A stretch of DNA of 64,000 nt, from contig CAJJDM010000084.1 in assembly GCA_905182975.1 (NCBI GenBank), forward strand, positions 8,482 to 72,481, given 5' to 3'. A model generated the notes under the pieces. The model was not told the origin of the DNA. It saw only the letters and a program-made list of their open reading frames with translations, and did not search any database. This document shows positions 60,601 through 64,000 of the stretch, in pieces. Positions within the stretch are counted from its first letter, which is position 1. Every line of letters begins with the position of its first letter. The DNA comes from Paramecium primaurelia. Its lineage: Eukaryota; Ciliophora; Oligohymenophorea; Peniculida; Parameciidae. The position numbers were made by a program, and so were the translations under genes.

Positions 60601-63600
60601 TTGGTGAATAGATAGTAATTGCAACTAGTAGTTCTAATATTGAAGAGAACGAAATTAGAATCATCAAATCTATTAGTACTGATAAAAAAAGCATTACTTT
60701 AGATTAATTACTTATTTATACCCATTTATCAGAAGGATAATATAAAACTGAAGTTGGTTTGTTATCAAGAAACATTTAGATTTAAGCAGAATAATAAAAT
60801 GGTTATGGTGTTCATATTCATATTAATGGAAAACAAAATTAAGGAACAATTGTAAGAATATCAAATGTTGAAATTAAAAATGGTGGATAAACTAATATAG
60901 TTGGAAGATATCCAATACACTTTTACAATAATGAGGAAATGGATTAATCACTAATCGAAGATAATTCTATTTACAATAGTAATTCAAGATGCATTGTGTT
61001 AAATAATGTTAAATATTTAAGAATAATTAATAATGTATGTTATAATATCATAGGAAATGCTATTCATTTGGTTAGTGTTACAGATATTAATAATAGAATT
61101 GAATCTAATTTAGTTATTAAAGTAAAATCAAACTAATTTATTGATAATTCTTGTTCTTTCTTTAATTTCCAATCCAAAAATAATTAATTATTAGATATTG
61201 ATAGATAATCATCAGCATTTTACATTTCAAATCCATTTAATACTATTATTAACAATAGAGCAATAGCAAGTGATTATATTGGATTCAATATATTTATTAA
61301 TAGAATCAATAATCATAATCATTAAATAGTTGAATCTCTAGGATGGGATGTACTTAATATCCAAAACAATTTTATTCATTCTATTGTAGGTCATGGAATT
61401 CAACTCACTATTTTATTAGAAACACAATAGCAATAATCAGCCAATTAATATAATGAAGCATCTATTCTTAAATTATTTTCTATTTGGTAAAATACATATA
61501 ATGATTTCAATCTTTTAATAAAAACATAAACTGAAATAATTGAATAGTAATTCAATTTCCCTAATTCAGAAACTGTAGATTTAAGTATAATTAGCTATTC
61601 TAATTTTGCAACTTTATTAAATCCTTTGATATTTAAGTTTAAATATTCATTAAATAATGAGAATTTTCTTGTCAACAGATTTAGAGATAAAGAATTTAAA
61701 TCATTACTAGAAATCCCTAATGAATAAAATTGTTAAATGGGTGATTGGTATAATGATTAAGTTACTAAATCTTTATATTTTTGCATTTTAGGATAATAAA
61801 AAATGCATAGATTACCTATTAAAATAAAGGGAAAGATATGTATAGAGCTAGAATAATGTAACATTGCAACTGATAATTCAGAATGTCCTAAAATATTATT
61901 AGATGAATAAAATGATGATTAATCTTAAGATACTAATGAAGGTTAAGATAATACTAATATTGAAGACAATGATAATACTAATGATGGTAATGATAATACT
62001 AACACTGATAGTAATACTAATACTGATGGTAATACTAATACTGATGGTAATGATGATAATACGAATACTGATGGTAACAATAATAATGATGATAATACTA
62101 ATACTGATAATAATACTGATGATAATACTAATAATAATTAAGGATATATGTATAATTGGTCCTCTCCTTTAGCATGGAAACCATATCAAATTCCAAAACG
62201 TGGTGAAAAAGTTACAATAAAAAAAGGCTATTAGATAATTTTAGATATAGATCCACCAGAATTAGATGAATTGATAATTGATGGATAATTAATATTTGAT
62301 GAAAAAAGATAAGAGTCAGTTTTATAAAGCAGTTCAATTATTATTAATTAAGGTTAAATTATTGCAGGAAATAAAGAATAACCATATAAAAGCAAGATTA
62401 CTATTATATCAAATAATATTTAAGTTTTTAATAGATTTGATTTATATTCCATTATTCCTTAGACATTTAATACTAGATTAGTCATAAGTTCTTAAGCTGG
62501 TTCTAATAACATTGAAGTATAGGAATGTTTAGATTGGTAAATTGGAGATAAAATAGTACTAGGACCCTCAGGAACTAAATGGGATAATAATGAAGAAAAA
62601 ACTATTTTGAATAAATCAGGTTGTATTTTAACTTTAGATTCTCCATTGAAGTATGATTATTATGGAGATAAATCAATTACAATAATAAAAAATAATATAG
62701 GTTAACTTGATATGAGAACTTTGGTGGTTCATTTAAGTAGAAAAATTAAAATAGAGAATCTTAATTAAGGAGGAACTATTTAAATAGTTCATGGTTTAAT
62801 AGAAAATGATATATATATTGGTTTAATAAGATTTTAAGGAGTAGAGATAGTTAACTTTGGTTAATCAGATAAAGCAGGGTTAATATTTGAGAATTTATTG
62901 ATATCATAAACAAGCAGTATTGTTGGATGTAGTTTTCATGAAAGTAAAGGAAAATTTTTGAGGATTTCAAATAGTAATATGATTTCTGTTTTAAATAATG
63001 TATTTTATTCAGGAGTTCAAGTTTTAGTTGAAATAGTGGAGTAAAAATATTTGTAATTTAAAAATAATATATTGATTTATGTGAAAAGAACAATTACAAG
63101 TGATTGGGCAGTATTGGCAAATTTCATGTTTTCCTAGAATGATATAAATATTTCAAGATAAAATGTAGATATTTCAGGGAATATTGGTTAAGGTTCAGAA
63201 GATGCAGGATTCTATATAGTTTCTATTTCATGCAATGAAATAAATCAAGCTAATATTTATAATAATGTTTGTTCTTCAGCATAGAATGCTTGTTTTGCTG
63301 TTGTCCAAAGTAGTAGTGTTTGTGATGCTATTTCTTATCTTTATGCTTATCATAGCAAAATTGGGATAATGTTTTCAGTAAATTCAAAATAATTAGAAAT
63401 GAAGAATTTTATAACAGCTGAGAATAAAATAAATATAATTTTGAAGGGAACATCATAAATTGAATGGAATAATATAATGAAAATTAATGATGGATATATT
63501 ACAGCTGTTGCTCGTCCTAATTGTATTCAATGTTATGATAATATTGATAATAACTATTGTTCTTCTACTTTGGGAATGTAATTAGCAACTATTTCTTCTT

Positions 63601-64000
63601 AATCATTACTTCCTAATTCATATAATTTATTATCAGATTAATTTGATTAGATAAGTTCTAAACAAGTAATTGATTTAAGAGTTTTAATTACTAATTTAGA
63701 ATTCAATTAATTTAAAGTAAATAATAATTAAGTTCAAAATTGTGTTGAAAATGCAGTATTCAGATAACACCCTTATGCTATTGATATGACTGGTAGTCAT
63801 TATTTAAAATAAACAAAATGCACAGAATGTGAATTTGAATCATTATTATATAAATTAAGAGATTCAGATTTTAATAAAATAGGAATATAGGGTGGATGTG
63901 GTTCTATGGAATGTACAGGTTAAAAGAATGTATTAGTTGAAGATTTAACAGGAGATTTCTTTGGAGAAATAGGATAAGGTATATCTAATAATACAGAATT
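54656..64000 (+). CDS. Giant fibrocystin-L (PKHD1L1)-like surface protein, 3' truncated by window
   Basis: Four introns near the 5' end (54717-54741, 54873-54894, 55410-55434, 55604-55631) are followed by one exon with no net frame shift from 55632 to the window edge; at least 3,081 residues. A signal peptide comes first (~1-20, MVSQSFLQFLLAYICV). IPT/TIG-like beta-sandwich repeats lie from ~55 on and again between ~890 and 1800 (for example SPDGGAEITILGIGF; YGSVNTETEITIKGNGF). A PA14-like domain is at ~365-480 (YFRGFFKATQSGEYQFLLAADD). G8 domains begin near 1804 (KWSDVSTWEF...) and 2465 (NWSSPLAWKP...), each followed by Asn-rich beta-helix-like sequence. Between them is an Asp/Asn/Thr-only linker (~2384-2461). 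This order matches PKHD1L1, a large membrane or ciliary surface glycoprotein; a C-terminal membrane anchor would lie outside the window. Confidence 0.9.
61905..62140 (+). repeat. Low-complexity Asp/Asn/Thr/Gly-coding repeat
   Basis: Imperfect 18-bp and shorter units (AATACTAATACTGATGGT and variants) code for DNTN/TDGN-type runs between the two G8-domain modules of the giant gene. It stays in frame over the whole stretch, so it is a linker that can change length by slippage. Confidence 0.85.

Noticed and set aside
61905..62140. CRISPR-like or satellite array
   Set aside because: Units are short, contiguous and in frame with a protein; no spacers and a eukaryotic genome.
61903..62172. Ile/Leu/Met-rich ORF in the low-complexity tract
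   Set aside because: Frame-shifted reading of the Asp/Asn/Thr linker of the giant gene.

Overview
This window looks like part of a Paramecium macronuclear (somatic) chromosome. It is extremely AT-rich. Long proteins appear only when TAA and TAG are read as glutamine and TGA is the sole stop (ciliate code 6). About 60 inferred introns, all 19-31 nt with GTA...TAG-like ends, interrupt the genes. One gene encodes a trichocyst matrix protein, a product characteristic of Paramecium. Because of the recoding and tiny introns, standard-code ORFs cover almost none of the real genes. The models below were built by hand, and every spliced length is a multiple of three.

Region 1 (1 to about 22.6 kb) is gene-poor, rich in GC-rich patches and probably subtelomeric or family-rich. 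It holds a TPR-repeat gene whose repeat units each carry their own intron (1093-2983), a pentapeptide plus 21-unit WD40 gene (11414-14970) and a decayed relative of that WD40 gene on the other strand (19570-20042). Four single-N joins (4315, 7482, 16502, 18261) are each flanked by the same 1.2-1.4 kb sequence twice, so these are unmerged contig overlaps rather than biology. One pair differs by exactly 50 bp, bounded by TA and carrying Paramecium IES consensus ends. This is a germline internal eliminated sequence seen in both its retained and excised state.

Region 2 (22.7-54 kb) is a compact core of conserved single genes: a thioredoxin-fold/zinc-finger protein, a small ORF, a DLG-type protein kinase, a trichocyst matrix protein, a three-repeat Myb factor, an alpha-kinase-like coiled-coil protein, a HEAT-repeat protein resembling the dynein assembly factor DNAAF5, a Yip1-family Golgi membrane protein, an alpha-helical unknown, BOP1/ERB1 (ribosome biogenesis), a CAMK-type kinase, a CaMKK-like kinase with a predicted acylated N-terminus, two large coiled-coil proteins, a SANT/Myb protein, a basic unknown protein and a papain-like protease whose catalytic Cys is Gly. 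Intergenic gaps are often 25-230 bp.

Region 3 (54.6 kb to the end) is one giant plus-strand gene, open at the right edge (at least 3,081 residues). It has a signal peptide, IPT/TIG repeats, a PA14-like domain, two G8 domains and beta-helix-like stretches, which is the architecture of fibrocystin-L (PKHD1L1).

The genes do not form an operon or a single pathway. Several (DNAAF5-like, coiled coils, trichocyst protein, fibrocystin-like surface protein) fit ciliate cortex, cilium and exocytosis biology. No bacterial-type system, CRISPR array, rRNA or tRNA was recognised.
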